Shown in pieces: positions 42,463 through 54,311 of a stretch of 64,000 bases of DNA; position 1 is the first letter of the stretch; every line of letters begins with the position of its first letter. Source of the DNA: Arthrobacter sp. MAHUQ-56 (GTDB lineage: Bacteria; Actinomycetota; Actinomycetes; Actinomycetales; Micrococcaceae). Below the pieces are notes generated by a model, which worked only from the letters and a program-made list of their open reading frames with translations, had not been told where the DNA came from and made no database searches. Position numbers and translations under genes: made by a program. The stretch spans positions 62,001-126,000 of the forward strand of contig NZ_JAIFZQ010000007.1 in NCBI RefSeq assembly GCF_019710585.1. Direction: 5' to 3'.

Positions 42463-45164
42463 CAGACCTGAACGTCCGGGAACGGGCCTCCCTTCAACTG
42501 GCGATCACCGACGCCGCCGCACTGACAGCCGGGCAGGCGCTGGAACGGCTGGGCTCCGGACCCTCGGGCCTGGCAGAGGACGAAGCCGCAGCCCGCCTGG
42601 TGCAGCTTGGACCCAACGCCGTCCGTACCCACCGGGCCAACGCCTGGGCGGTGCTGGGCCGCCAGTTCGCCAGCCCCATCCTGGTCCTCCTGATTGCCAC
42701 CGCCGCCCTGTCACTGTTCCTGGGCGACGCCACCAACTCGGTCGTCATCGGCGTGATCCTGCTGGCCAGCGTGGGTCTCGGCTTCGCCAACGAATACCGC
42801 GCCGAGCGCGCATCGGAGGCGCTGCACTCCCGCGTCACCCACCGCGCCGCCGTGCAGCGCGGCGGAACCACCCGGGACGTGGACGTCACCGCCCTCGTGC
42901 CGGGCGACGTCGTCCATCTCTCCATGGGCGCCATCATCCCCGCGGACATCCGCCTCCTGACCACCAACGACCTCCTGTGCGACGAAAGCATCCTCACCGG
43001 GGAGTCCCAGCCCGCCGCCAAGGACCCTGCTCCCGTGCCGGCCGGCGCGGCCCTGGCCGACCTCGCCTCCTGCGCCTTCATGGGCACCGTGGTCCACTCC
43101 GGCAGCTGCAGCGGCGTGGTGGTGGCCACCGGCGGCCGCGCAGAGTTCGGCCGGATCGCGCTGGGCCTGGGCGAGCGGCAGCCGCAGACCGAGTTCCAGC
43201 TGGGGTTGAAGCGCTTTTCCTTCCTGCTGCTGCAGGTGGCCATCGTGCTCACCTCGCTGATCTTCATCGCCAACGTGCTGCTGCAGCGCCCACTGCTGGA
43301 ATCGCTCCTGTTCTCCCTGGCCATCGCGGTGGGCATCACGCCTCAGCTGCTTCCCGCCGTCGTCAGCACCAGCCTTGCCACGGGCACCCGCCAGCTGGCC
43401 CGGCGCAGAGTTCTGGTGAAGCGGCTGGTGTGCATCGAGGACCTGGGGGACATGGACATCCTGGTCACGGACAAGACCGGCACGCTTACCGAGGGGAAGA
43501 TCAGCTACACCGGCGCACTGCCGGCCTCCCCGGACATGTCCGACGACGGCCTGCTGACCCTGGGCCTGCTGGCCACCGAGGCGGATTACAGCGGCGGCAC
43601 GGTATCGGCTGCCGGGCAGAACCCGCTGGACGCGGCGTTGTGGGAGAGCCCGGGCGCGGCTGCTTTCGAACCCGCGCGGTTCGAGCGGCTCGACCTGATC
43701 GGCTTCGACCACCAGCGGCGGCGGACCACCGTGCTGGTCCGGGAAGCGGATGGCCCTGCGCTGGTTGCCACAAAGGGAGCACCCGAGGACGTGCTGGCTT
43801 TGTGCGGACCCACCCCGCCTGCCGTGCAGGCCATGCTGGATGGACAGTTCGACGCCGGCGCCCGGGTGGTTGCCGTGGCCACCCGTCCTGCCGCCGGGCT
43901 GGGGCAGCTGGTGCCCGCGGACGAGCGGGACCTCACCCTGGCCGGCTTCCTCGTGTTCCTGGACCGCCCCAAGGCCAACGCCCGTCAGTCGCTGGACCGG
44001 CTGGAGGCCCTGGGCATTTCCGTGAAGCTCGCCACCGGGGACAACGCGAAGGTGGCGGAAAAGGTCTGCGCCGACCTGGACGTGGTCTCGGGCGGCACGC
44101 TCACCGGCGCCGAGGTGGAGGGAATGTCCGACGCCGACCTGTCCGCCGCCGCGCGCACGGCCACCATCTTCGCCCGCGTCTCCCCGGAACAAAAGGCCCG
44201 CATCATCACGCTCCTGCGGGAGAGCGGCGGCGCGGTGGGCTTCATGGGCGATGGCGTGAACGACGCCCTGGCACTGCACAAGGCGGACATCGGCATCTCC
44301 GTGGACACCGCAACGGACGTGGCCAAGGATGCGGCCGACGTCGTCCTCCTCGACAAGGACCTCGGCGTCCTGGCGGACGGCGTGATGGAGGGGCGGCGGA
44401 TCTTCGCCAACACCATCAAGTACGTGCTGATGGGCACATCCAGCAACTTCGGCAACATGTTCAGCGCTGCTGTTGCATCGGTGGTGCTGAGCTTCCTGCC
44501 CATGCTGCCCGGCCAGATCCTGCTGAACAACCTGCTCTACGACAGCGGGCAGCTCGCCATCCCGGGCGACCGCGTGGACAAGGAACAGCTGCGGGCGCCC
44601 TCGCACTGGAACATCGCCTTCATCCGCCGGTTCATGCTGCTTTTCGGGCCCATCAGCTCGCTGTTCGACTTCGCCACGTTCGCCCTGATGCTGTTCGTGT
44701 TCACCGCAGCCCCCGGGGAGTTCCGTGCAGGCTGGTTCATCGAATCCATCGCCACCCAGACCCTGATCATCTTCGCCATCCGCACCCGGCGCGTCCCGTT
44801 CCTGCGCAGCCGGCCCTCTGCCGGACTTCTCGCAGCCTCGCTGGGCGTGGTGGCGCTGGGGGTGTTCCTGCCGCTTTCACCCCTGGCCGGGGTCCTGGGC
44901 TTCGACCCGCTGCCGGTGCCGTTCTTCCTGGCCCTGCTGGGCATGGTGGTGGTGTACCTGGTCCTGGTGGAGCTGGCCAAGCAGTGGTTCTTCACCCGCG
45001 GCGCACAGCAGGTGCCCGTGGTACCGCCGCCGGTCCAGCGCCGGCACGCCACCCACCACATCTCCCGCCGCGCGTTCCGCTTCAGCAGCCCGGTCCGGGT
45101 GCCGAGGTCAGGTGCGCACCGCGTCAGGGTGCGGCGGCGCCGTAATCATCAGGCCAGGCGGTGA
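42459..45164 (+). CDS. mgtA: Magnesium-transporting P-type ATPase (MgtA type, P-IIIB)
   Basis: A 901-residue P-type ATPase. Key motifs are TGES near 180, the phosphorylation site DKTGTLTEG (Asp338) preceded by the MgtA-like LVCIEDLGDMDILV, KGAPE in the nucleotide domain and GDGVNDALALHKADIG hinge. About ten membrane segments are visible, and TM4 carries VGITPQLLPAVV, close to MgtA/MgtB rather than to Ca2+ or K+ pumps. The tail after residue 860 is Arg/His-rich. GTG start in a GTGA overlap with the methyltransferase gene. No M-box-like leader is possible because it lies within an operon. Confidence 0.9.
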   Translation: MTDLNVRERASLQLAITDAAALTAGQALERLGSGPSGLAEDEAAARLVQLGPNAVRTHRANAWAVLGRQFASPILVLLIATAALSLFLGDATNSVVIGVILLASVGLGFANEYRAERASEALHSRVTHRAAVQRGGTTRDVDVTALVPGDVVHLSMGAIIPADIRLLTTNDLLCDESILTGESQPAAKDPAPVPAGAALADLASCAFMGTVVHSGSCSGVVVATGGRAEFGRIALGLGERQPQTEFQLGLKRFSFLLLQVAIVLTSLIFIANVLLQRPLLESLLFSLAIAVGITPQLLPAVVSTSLATGTRQLARRRVLVKRLVCIEDLGDMDILVTDKTGTLTEGKISYTGALPASPDMSDDGLLTLGLLATEADYSGGTVSAAGQNPLDAALWESPGAAAFEPARFERLDLIGFDHQRRRTTVLVREADGPALVATKGAPEDVLALCGPTPPAVQAMLDGQFDAGARVVAVATRPAAGLGQLVPADERDLTLAGFLVFLDRPKANARQSLDRLEALGISVKLATGDNAKVAEKVCADLDVVSGGTLTGAEVEGMSDADLSAAARTATIFARVSPEQKARIITLLRESGGAVGFMGDGVNDALALHKADIGISVDTATDVAKDAADVVLLDKDLGVLADGVMEGRRIFANTIKYVLMGTSSNFGNMFSAAVASVVLSFLPMLPGQILLNNLLYDSGQLAIPGDRVDKEQLRAPSHWNIAFIRRFMLLFGPISSLFDFATFALMLFVFTAAPGEFRAGWFIESIATQTLIIFAIRTRRVPFLRSRPSAGLLAASLGVVALGVFLPLSPLAGVLGFDPLPVPFFLALLGMVVVYLVLVELAKQWFFTRGAQQVPVVPPPVQRRHATHHISRRAFRFSSPVRVPRSGAHRVRVRRRRNHQARR

Positions 45165-45263
45165 CGCGTGTTGCTAGCATGGTCGAAAGAGGCGGTGGGG
45201 GCTGTCACTTAAATGCCGGACCAGGGTGAAGTAGCCCGCCCCAGTGAGGCCGGCCAATACTGA

Positions 45264-47641
<2,378 letters not shown>

Positions 47642-47852
47642 GGAGGTGCTCTCGTCGGTTCGGTGCCCTCCCCGGCCACCTTCCCCGTGCAGCCACCCCT
47701 TCGAAAGGAACTTCAATCCATCATCCCGCATATTGCCGCCGTCCGATACCCATTCCCGGATCGGGAATTGCCGGTACCGCGGCTGGGGTGATGCAGGCGG
47801 GGCCTGTGGTGCTGAGTCTTTCAAAGGTGCTGTGTCTTTCAAAACGGTGTGT

Positions 47853-48332
47853 TCAGGCCGCCCTCGGCCGGGGACGGGCGAGGAAGACCTCCAGCGATTG
47901 GAACGTGGCGTCGGCTTCGTCGAACGCAGGGTTCCCATGCGGGTGCAGACGGTGCAGGAGCCCGCCGTTGTGCCGGAGCCGCCGGCGGGCGGTGCCTATG
48001 GCGCGGCTGGCAAAGTCGACGTCGCCCCGGTGGCGGAGCAGCGGGAAGGTCATGCCCTGCATCGAGCCCAGGGCCACCGCGAGCACATTGGCGTCCACCT
48101 GGCGGCCTGCAGCCCGGTGACGGCGCAACTGGGCAGCGAACCCGTCCCATACTTTCCGAGCCGCGATCCGCGCCACTTCCGTCCGTGCTTCGTTGTCCGG
48201 CAAACCCCGGCACAGCAGTTCCTGGTGGAGGCACTCCAACGCGGCGAGCTCTTCTTCCTGTGCCATTGGCACCGGTGATGTCAGGGCCTGTGACGGCGGA
48301 ACGGAATGACGCGTGAGGATGTCAGCGGGCAT
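47853..48332 (-). CDS. Conserved-looking protein of unknown function
   Basis: A 159-residue, Arg-rich, mostly helical protein that I do not recognise. Helical runs include QEEELAALECLHQELLCRGL and DNEARTEVARIAARKVWDGF, and the C terminus has RRRLRHNGGLLHRLHPHG. No signal peptide or membrane segment. AAAGGAG is seven bases before the ATG, a strong argument that it is translated. It is on the same strand as the response regulator, about 210 bases upstream of it, and divergent from the membrane protein gene. Confidence 0.65.
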   Translation of the reverse strand: MPADILTRHSVPPSQALTSPVPMAQEEELAALECLHQELLCRGLPDNEARTEVARIAARKVWDGFAAQLRRHRAAGRQVDANVLAVALGSMQGMTFPLLRHRGDVDFASRAIGTARRRLRHNGGLLHRLHPHGNPAFDEADATFQSLEVFLARPRPRAA

Positions 48333-48635
48333 GCCGCGCTCCTTTCGATGCCTTCGCGTGTGGATGCCTTCACGGCCACATGTCCTTGGGGTTCTGCGTG
48401 GAATGCCGCTCCGGCCTCGCGACGTGAGGACCCGGACGGCGCCTTTACCAGCGTGCCAAAGCACGCTGGCCCCTCCATAGGGCTGAAGGTCCCGTATCGG
48501 GGTGCTGGGACTTGGCCGCGATGCCAGGGGTTGGAAGGCGGGGGGCTTTGTGCCCTGTTTCCGTTTCCGGGCCGGTCCTAGCCTGAGTTAAGCAGCGCGG
48601 CGCGCGGCCGCCTGCCGTATCCCGGGAGGCACACG
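48333..48635. other. Divergent intergenic region with a perfect palindrome
   Basis: No gene is supported. A perfect hairpin/palindrome CCAGCGTGC-CAAA-GCACGCTGG occupies 48448-48469. A weaker GGGGCTTTGTGCCC at about 48544-48557 resembles a degenerate DosR-type box (10 of 14 positions). Promoters of both flanking genes must be here. Confidence 0.45.
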
Positions 48636-49337
48636 GTGAAATCGGCAAACGCAAGCATCATCGCAGGCATCGTCCTCATGGCGCTGGGTGTGCTGTTGCT
48701 GCTGGACCGGCTCGGCATTATGGACAGCGCAGCCTTTGTGGCGCCGGTGGCCTTCGCAGCCGTCGGGGTCCTGTTCCTGTCCCTGTTCATCAGGCGCCAG
48801 GAGTTCTGGTGGGCCGCCATCCCCGGCTCCGTGTTCCTGGGCCTGGCGGCGGTCATCACGGCCACACAGCTCACGGGCGGCGCCTGGGGCGCAGCCCTTC
48901 TGTTCCTCTTCATGGGGGCGGGCTTCGCCGCTGTGTTCCTGCGGGAACCCGGCAACTGGTGGGCCCTGATCCCGTCGGGCGTCATGTTCACGCTGGCGGT
49001 CATCGTGGCCCTCCCGCAGGAGCTGCAGGGCACGCCCACCGCCGCCGTCCTCTTCCTTGGCCTGGCGGCCACCTTCGGCGTGCTTTCCCTGATCCCGGTG
49101 CGCATCGATGAGGCAGCCGAGCACCCCGACCGGATGAAGTGGCCGTTGATCCCGGCCGGGATCCTCGCCGTCATGGGACTGATCTTTGTCCTCCAGGCCA
49201 CGGCGATATTCATTCCCATGGACTTCGCCGTGCCCGCCGTCATGGTCCTGGCGGGTGTAGCACTGCTGATCTACGCATACGTCGCCCACCGCGACGGGCA
49301 GCAGAAGGCACACGGACCCGGCCCCCGGGCAGGCTAG
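48636..49337 (+). CDS. Polytopic membrane protein of unknown function
   Basis: A 233-residue protein with about seven or eight hydrophobic segments and very short loops: IIAGIVLMALGVLLLLDRLG, FVAPVAFAAVGVLFLSLF, SVFLGLAAVITATQL, LLFLFMGAGFAAVFL, LIPSGVMFTLAVIVALP, AAVLFLGLAATFGVLSLIP and LIPAGILAVMGLIFVLQATA. The internal similarity of WWAAIPGS and WWALIPSG suggests a duplicated half. GTG start after GGGAGG. No family recognised with confidence. Confidence 0.72.
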   Translation: MKSANASIIAGIVLMALGVLLLLDRLGIMDSAAFVAPVAFAAVGVLFLSLFIRRQEFWWAAIPGSVFLGLAAVITATQLTGGAWGAALLFLFMGAGFAAVFLREPGNWWALIPSGVMFTLAVIVALPQELQGTPTAAVLFLGLAATFGVLSLIPVRIDEAAEHPDRMKWPLIPAGILAVMGLIFVLQATAIFIPMDFAVPAVMVLAGVALLIYAYVAHRDGQQKAHGPGPRAG

Positions 49338-49383
49338 GAGACCGGCAGGCTAGTAGACCGGGCAGGCTGACGGCTTTGGGCGG

Positions 49384-50461
49384 TTAACGGACCTTCCGCG
49401 CGGGCCGCAGCAGCGTGGCCCACAGGTGCCAGAGCATCCCGGCCATGGTGGCAAGGAATGCTGCGACCGCGAGCCACAGCTCGGCCCGGCCGATCGCTGC
49501 CACCAGGGGTAACTGGTCGGCGCGGCCGAGGTAGATCCCGGCCACGGCGTACATCCCGAGGGGGAAGATGACGCTCCACAGGCCGGGCTCGTAGGACAAA
49601 GGAACGCGGTGGAGCACGTGCCGCCACCACCCGGCCGCGAGCAGCACCGGAAACAGCCACGAGGCGAAGGCCCAGAAGACCACGGACGCGCCGGCCACCA
49701 GCCCTCGGGTTGCATCCACCATGGGCGCACCCGCCATCTCCACGATCCGCGCTCCCGCCAGGACACTGATGGCCATGGCGCCCATGGCTACGAAGTATTG
49801 CGGACGCAGATCCTCGGGGCGGATGGGGTAGGTCATCAGCCGCAGCGAAACGAAGATGCCCACCGCGGCGTAGAGGATGAGGCCCACCGACCAGGCCACG
49901 ACGCCGGCAAGCGCCAGGGGTGCGCGCCAGCCGGGCCCGGCGAGCGGTTCGAGGGACGCGGCCGCCACCGCCACTGACTGGCTGGCCACGCACCAAATGA
50001 ACCAGGTGCCGTTGGCATCCTTGACCACGGGCCGCTCCGCGCGGCCCAGCACGGCCGTCCATGGGATGACGTAGCCGAGCACCACCCAGGCGAGCGTTGC
50101 GGCTGCCAGGAGGACCGCCGTCGCGCCTGGCCACCCTGCCATCCCAAGCCGCACGCCGAGGACGTTGGTGCCGGCAATGAAAGTGAAGAAGCCGAATGCC
50201 CGGCCGGGATCGAGGAAGTCGCGGCGCATGTCGGCGGGGAACCGGGCGAGGCGGAACAGGCTGAGCGACAAGGATCACGGCATAGGAGACCGCGCAGGCC
50301 ACCAGCAGCGCCACGGAAAGGACATGGAAGCCTTCCAGTTCAAGGCCCACTGAGATGATGCCGCTGGCCATGGTGAGGGCGAAGTATCCCGGGGTCAGGG
50401 TTTGCACCGCCTCGTTGACCCGGGAGCCCAGGGAGATCCGGGCGGCATCGGCGGTGTTCAT
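49384..50461 (-). pseudogene. TehA/SLAC1-like C4-dicarboxylate/tellurite transporter, frameshifted
   Basis: Two adjacent frames encode one protein. The N-terminal frame from ATG 50461 reads MNTADAARISLGSR, TLTPGYFALTMASGIISVG and VSYAVIL. The rest, DMRRDFLDPGRAFGFFTF through LATMAGMLWHLWATLLR, is in the next frame. Removing one T of the CTTG at about 50270-50272 restores AVILSLSLFRLARF and a protein of about 358 residues, the normal size for this ten-helix family. Either a genuine inactivating insertion or a sequencing error; no other damage is visible, which favours a recent event or an error. Confidence 0.75.
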
Positions 50462-50521
50462 GCCACCAAGCTTAGGACTGGTGCCCCGCCCCATCCGCGA
50501 GGCGGCCCTTTGCGGGACGTC

Positions 50522-51424
50522 TCAGGCAGTGCCGCTGGCGGCCTCCGCCTTGGCTTTGATGCCGGCCAGCTGTTCGGCCTGGCTGTGTTCGGACATCTTG
50601 ATGACAAGTGCATCCACGGCGGCTTCGGCCATATTCCGGGGCACCACGTCCGACCTCATGTCGAGGCGGGTGCCGCCGTCAACGGCCGAGACCTCCACCT
50701 TGAAGACCGGCCCCATGGCCGCCTTTGACGTGAAGTGCTCATTGGGAACGAACTCGGTGTATTCGTGCGTCGTCTTGAGTGGAATACCGAGGACCTTCCA
50801 TGCCGCCTGGAAGGTGGTGCCGACGCCCTCGGGGGTGGTCTTAAGGTCGGAGATCTGCACGTCCGGTCCCAGCCAGACATGGGGATCCTTCACCAGGTCG
50901 AAGACCCGATCCACCGGCGCGGCGATGGTGATGCCACCGAACATCGTCAGCGTTTGGCCGGACACGGCGCCGGCGGCTTCCGGGACCGCCTTCTTCCCGG
51001 TCTCGATGAGGCTCTTGACGTTGGCCACCATGCCCTTGATGTCGTCTTCGGTCATCCGGACAAAAAGCGCCTGCGCCGGGACCCGGACCAGCGGGGCCTG
51101 GATATCGAGGACTGAATCGACCGTCAGCGCGGTGCCCGTGCCCGCCGGTTCCAGGGAGAACGTGATGACAGGCCCGAACGACCTGGAGACAATGCGCTTG
51201 TTGGGAACCACCTCGCGGTACTCGTGGGTGACATGCATGGGAATGCCCCACGCCTTCGCTGACCACCGTGCGGACGTGCCGATGCCCTCCGGCCTGATGT
51301 CCAGCTGGGTGACTTCGCTGTCCCCGGGGAATGCCTTCATCCAGTTCGTCGGGTCGCTCAGGAAGGAGAACACCTTGTCCACGGGGGCGTTGATCATGGT
51401 GCTCTGTGAGACGTTCCTGGTCAT
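50522..51424 (-). CDS. Tandem SRPBCC (START-like) domain protein
   Basis: A 300-residue protein built of two similar helix-grip domains. The first starts STMINAPVDKVFSFLSDPTN and the second GGITIAAPVDRVFDLVKDPH, each followed by a GxGTxxxWxxxxxGIPxxxTHEYxE pattern and a closing basic/acidic helix. The repeats indicate an internal gene duplication. SRPBCC pockets bind lipids or polyketides; no catalytic role is evident. I start at the second ATG, nine bases after AAGGAG, because the first ATG touches the ribosome site. Single gene upstream of a TfoX-like gene on the same strand. Confidence 0.82.
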   Translation of the reverse strand: MTRNVSQSTMINAPVDKVFSFLSDPTNWMKAFPGDSEVTQLDIRPEGIGTSARWSAKAWGIPMHVTHEYREVVPNKRIVSRSFGPVITFSLEPAGTGTALTVDSVLDIQAPLVRVPAQALFVRMTEDDIKGMVANVKSLIETGKKAVPEAAGAVSGQTLTMFGGITIAAPVDRVFDLVKDPHVWLGPDVQISDLKTTPEGVGTTFQAAWKVLGIPLKTTHEYTEFVPNEHFTSKAAMGPVFKVEVSAVDGGTRLDMRSDVVPRNMAEAAVDALVIKMSEHSQAEQLAGIKAKAEAASGTA

Positions 51425-51567
51425 ACTTTCCATCTCCTTTCGGGTCAGGAGCTCCGGCGTCGGCTCCCGCCGTTCCAGTGCAGCCCGAAAGGAAGGCCGG
51501 GAACAGGGCAAAAAGTCCCGGCGGACCCCCGTAACCGAAAAGGGGGGAACGCAAGGGGCGGACCCGG

Positions 51568-51981
51568 CTACTCCGCCCCCGCCCGGTTCACGGCATTGGG
51601 CCTGCCGGCCTTGGCGGGCCGGGCCTTCGGCTCCTTGGCAGGGAGCGTGGCGACGTAGCCCAGCGCCTTCTCGGCCCATGCCCTGGCACGGGTGTCGTCG
51701 CCGTCGCCCTCTTCATTCCACACTTCCGGCAGTCCCGTGTACCCGCCCATGGGCCGCCCGGCCGGCCCGAAGGGTACGGTCCGTTCCGAGGACTCCAGCA
51801 GTTCCTTGTCCTCGGCGGACAGCTTCACGCCGATGGTGGACCCGAATAGCCCGGCGAACATGTTGCCATTGACGAAGGCCCCCAGGTTGCCGAACATCGG
51901 TTTCACCACCACGCCAGGGCGGTCCGGGACCACGCGCCGGAAGCGCTCCTTCTCTTCCTCGGTTGCCTTGGGCATGTCCAT
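51568..51981 (-). CDS. TfoX N-terminal domain protein
   Basis: A 137-residue protein with a TfoX/Sxy N-terminal-type domain: VVVKPMFGNLGAFVNGNMFAG, IGVKLSAEDKELL and TGLPEVWNEEG. Unlike E. coli Sxy there is no C-terminal helix-hairpin domain; the tail is Lys/Ala/Arg/Pro-rich and may bind nucleic acid. Role in competence is not implied in actinobacteria. GGGAG lies nine bases upstream of the ATG. Confidence 0.82.
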   Translation of the reverse strand: MDMPKATEEEKERFRRVVPDRPGVVVKPMFGNLGAFVNGNMFAGLFGSTIGVKLSAEDKELLESSERTVPFGPAGRPMGGYTGLPEVWNEEGDGDDTRARAWAEKALGYVATLPAKEPKARPAKAGRPNAVNRAGAE

Positions 51982-52219
51982 GGCTTCATCTCCCGTTGAA
52001 AGGGCTGCGTCCGCAGATCTGGAGGCAGGATATGCCTATTCCCGCCGGTGGTCGAGGACGTGCGGGCGGCCGCTGCGGGGCCGGAAGAAACTCATGCCTG
52101 AACAGGTGAAACATCCGGAAGGAGTGCTATATATAGCTCAAGGCAACTATTTTTTGGTTGCCGTGCCGCAGGTTATGGATCCGGGTGCCACCCGGGGGCT
52201 GGAGGCAAAGGTGCTGAAC

Positions 52220-52681
52220 ATGCCGGGCCCGGCCTCCGCCGCCAGCAAGAAGTTCCTTGCCGCCCTGGCATTTTCCGCGCTCGCACTCCTCACCGCGTGC
52301 ACCGGCAGCACCAGCGAAACGGTCGCGACGGCTGTCAAGGACAGCTCTTCGGCGGTCGCCACCGCGCGCCTCGCCCTGCGGCAGGACATGGACGGAAAGC
52401 TGACCCGGGCCGCAACCTCCACAGCCCTCGACGACGGGCTCAAGGAAGTCCAGGCCAGCCGCGGCACCGTCCTGAAGCTCTCGGCCGCCACCCAGGGGGA
52501 CCGCGACACCCAAAAGCAGGCCCTTGATGTGCTGGACCAGTGCGCGGCAGGTTTCGCAACCGCCCGCGCCGCGCTGTCAACGTCCGACGGCGCTGCCCCC
52601 TCCCTGCCCGACGGGGACAGGGCGCTCGCAGCGGCCGAGGACGTCCTGGACCAGCTGGCCAGGAAGGTGGGGTCCACATGA
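52220..52681 (+). CDS. Small lipoprotein of the NRAMP-like cassette
   Basis: A 153-residue exported protein I do not recognise. The signal is MPGPASAASKKFLAALAFSA followed by LALLTAC, with lipobox LTAC. The mature part is a helical hairpin-like sequence: VATAVKDSSSAVATARLALR, ALDDGLKEVQASRGTVLKLS, KQALDVLDQCAAGFATARAA. AAAGG precedes the ATG by eight bases, and a GTG three codons earlier is possible. Its stop overlaps the transporter start (ATGA), so it is part of that cassette, perhaps an extracellular partner; that is inference. Confidence 0.75.
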   Translation: MPGPASAASKKFLAALAFSALALLTACTGSTSETVATAVKDSSSAVATARLALRQDMDGKLTRAATSTALDDGLKEVQASRGTVLKLSAATQGDRDTQKQALDVLDQCAAGFATARAALSTSDGAAPSLPDGDRALAAAEDVLDQLARKVGST

Positions 52682-53904
52682 AGCGGCTCCTCGGCGTCGC
52701 ACTGGGAATCCTCACCGCCATCGGCGGGTTCGTGGACATCGGCGACCTGGTGACCAACGCCGTCGTGGGTTCACGCTTTGGCCTCTCCCTGGTGTGGGTG
52801 GTGGCTGTTGGGGTGGTGGGGATCTGCCTGTTTGCCAACATGTCCGGCCGGGTGGCAGCAGCCTCCGGCAGGGCCACGTTCGAGGTGATCCGGGAACGGC
52901 TGGGCGCGCGGGCCGGGCTGGCGAACCTTTCGGCGTCATTCCTGATCAACCTCATGACCGTCACGGCGGAAATCGGCGGCGTTGCGCTGGCCCTGCAGCT
53001 GGCCAGCAGCGTGAACTACCTGCTCTGGATCCCGGTGGCGGCCGTGGCCGTGTGGCTGGTGATCTGGCGGGTCAAGTTCTCCATCATGGAGAACGTCACC
53101 GGCCTGCTGGGCCTGACGCTGATTGTGTTCGCCGTGGCGCTGTTCATGCTCAAACCGGATTGGGGGTCCCTTGCGGGACAGCTGGTCCCCAGTGTTCCGG
53201 AGCAGGAGACCGCCTGGACCTACAGCTACTACGCCATCGCCCTGTTCGGCGCCGCCATGACGCCATATGAGGTGTTCTTCTTCTCCTCCGGCGCTGTGGA
53301 GGAAGGGTGGAACGTCAAGGACCTGATCCAGTCCCGGATCAACGTCCTGGCCGGCTTCCCACTCGGCGGCCTGCTGTCCGTCGCCATCGCCGGCTGTGCC
53401 GCCGTGGTGCTTCTGCCCGCCGGCATTGCGGTGACCTCGCTCTCGCAGGTGATCCTGCCCGTGGCAGAGGGCGCGGGGAAGCTCGGCCTGGCGTTCGTCC
53501 TGGTGGGAGTGGTGGCCGCAACGTTCGGTGCCGCACTGGAAACCACGCTCTCCAGCGGCTACACCCTGGCCCAGTACTTCGGCTGGTCCTGGGGCAAATT
53601 CCGCCGTCCCGCCCAGGCTGCGCGCTTCCACCTGGCCATGATCGTGTGCCTGCTCGTGGGCAGCGCGGTCCTTGCCACCGGCGTTGACCCTGTCCTGGTG
53701 ACCGAGTACTCCGTGGTCTTCTCCGCCATTGCGTTGCCGCTGACCTACCTGCCCATCCTTATCGTGGCCAACGATCCGCAGTACATGGGCAAGCACGTCA
53801 ACGGCCGGGCAGTGAACATGCTGGGCATGGTGTACCTGGTGATCATCCTGGTGGCGTCCGTGGCGGCAATTCCCCTCATGATCGTGACAGGAGGCGGCTC
53901 ATGA
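52678..53904 (+). CDS. NRAMP-like transporter with altered metal-site motifs
   Basis: A 408-residue protein with about eleven membrane segments in NRAMP/LeuT-fold order. TM1 reads GGFVDIGDLVTNA where metal-transporting NRAMPs have DPGN, and TM6 reads AAMTPYEVFFFSSG where they have a Met-Pro-His motif. Asp20 and Met194 are kept in place but the Asn and His ligands are gone. It is therefore a divergent relative, perhaps carrying another cation or an organic substrate. Coupled by ATGA to the lipoprotein upstream and to the PRC-like gene downstream. Confidence 0.82.
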   Translation: MKRLLGVALGILTAIGGFVDIGDLVTNAVVGSRFGLSLVWVVAVGVVGICLFANMSGRVAAASGRATFEVIRERLGARAGLANLSASFLINLMTVTAEIGGVALALQLASSVNYLLWIPVAAVAVWLVIWRVKFSIMENVTGLLGLTLIVFAVALFMLKPDWGSLAGQLVPSVPEQETAWTYSYYAIALFGAAMTPYEVFFFSSGAVEEGWNVKDLIQSRINVLAGFPLGGLLSVAIAGCAAVVLLPAGIAVTSLSQVILPVAEGAGKLGLAFVLVGVVAATFGAALETTLSSGYTLAQYFGWSWGKFRRPAQAARFHLAMIVCLLVGSAVLATGVDPVLVTEYSVVFSAIALPLTYLPILIVANDPQYMGKHVNGRAVNMLGMVYLVIILVASVAAIPLMIVTGGGS

Positions 53905-54311
53905 CTCCCTCCAAGGGCCCACTGGCCCCCGCGCCGCACCTGGCGGGGCGCACCCTGGACGCGCAACTGCACCTGATGGACCGGCAGGTCCTGGACCACG
54001 ACGGCGTCCCGGTCACCACCGTTGACGACCTCGAGCTGAGCGGGCCTGCTGTGGACGAAGAGATCCCGCCCGGCACCCCGGCCCCGGTCCTTACCGCCCT
54101 GCTGACCGGCCCCGTCCTGGGGACACGCATCTTCGGCGGCAGGCCGCCGTCGGCCCGGCTGATCCGCATCCCCTGGAAGGACGTGGCCGCGGTGGACGTT
54201 GTCCTGACGCTGGGTGTCAGCGGCGAGAACCTGGACGCCGGCTGGGTGGAACGCTGGATCCGCGACAAGATCATCGCCCGCATCCCGGGAGGCCGCCGTG
54301 ATCCTCGGTGA
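53901..54311 (+). CDS. PRC-barrel-like protein 1 of the NRAMP-like cassette
   Basis: A 136-residue soluble protein with beta-strand-rich, PRC-barrel-like content: GRTLDAQLHLMDRQVLDHDG, VPVTTVDDLELSG and RLIRIPWKDVAAVDVVLTLG. Residues 95-130 add a helix with WVERWIRDKIIARIPG. No signal peptide, so it should be cytoplasmic. It begins in an ATGA overlap with the transporter and ends 14 bases inside the next gene. Similar small domains often serve as docking or gating partners, but the role here is inferred. Confidence 0.7.
   Translation: MTPSKGPLAPAPHLAGRTLDAQLHLMDRQVLDHDGVPVTTVDDLELSGPAVDEEIPPGTPAPVLTALLTGPVLGTRIFGGRPPSARLIRIPWKDVAAVDVVLTLGVSGENLDAGWVERWIRDKIIARIPGGRRDPR

Noticed and set aside
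42711..45145. Long frames on both strands over the Mg2+ ATPase gene
   Set aside because: The ATPase frame has all P-type motifs; the others lack any.
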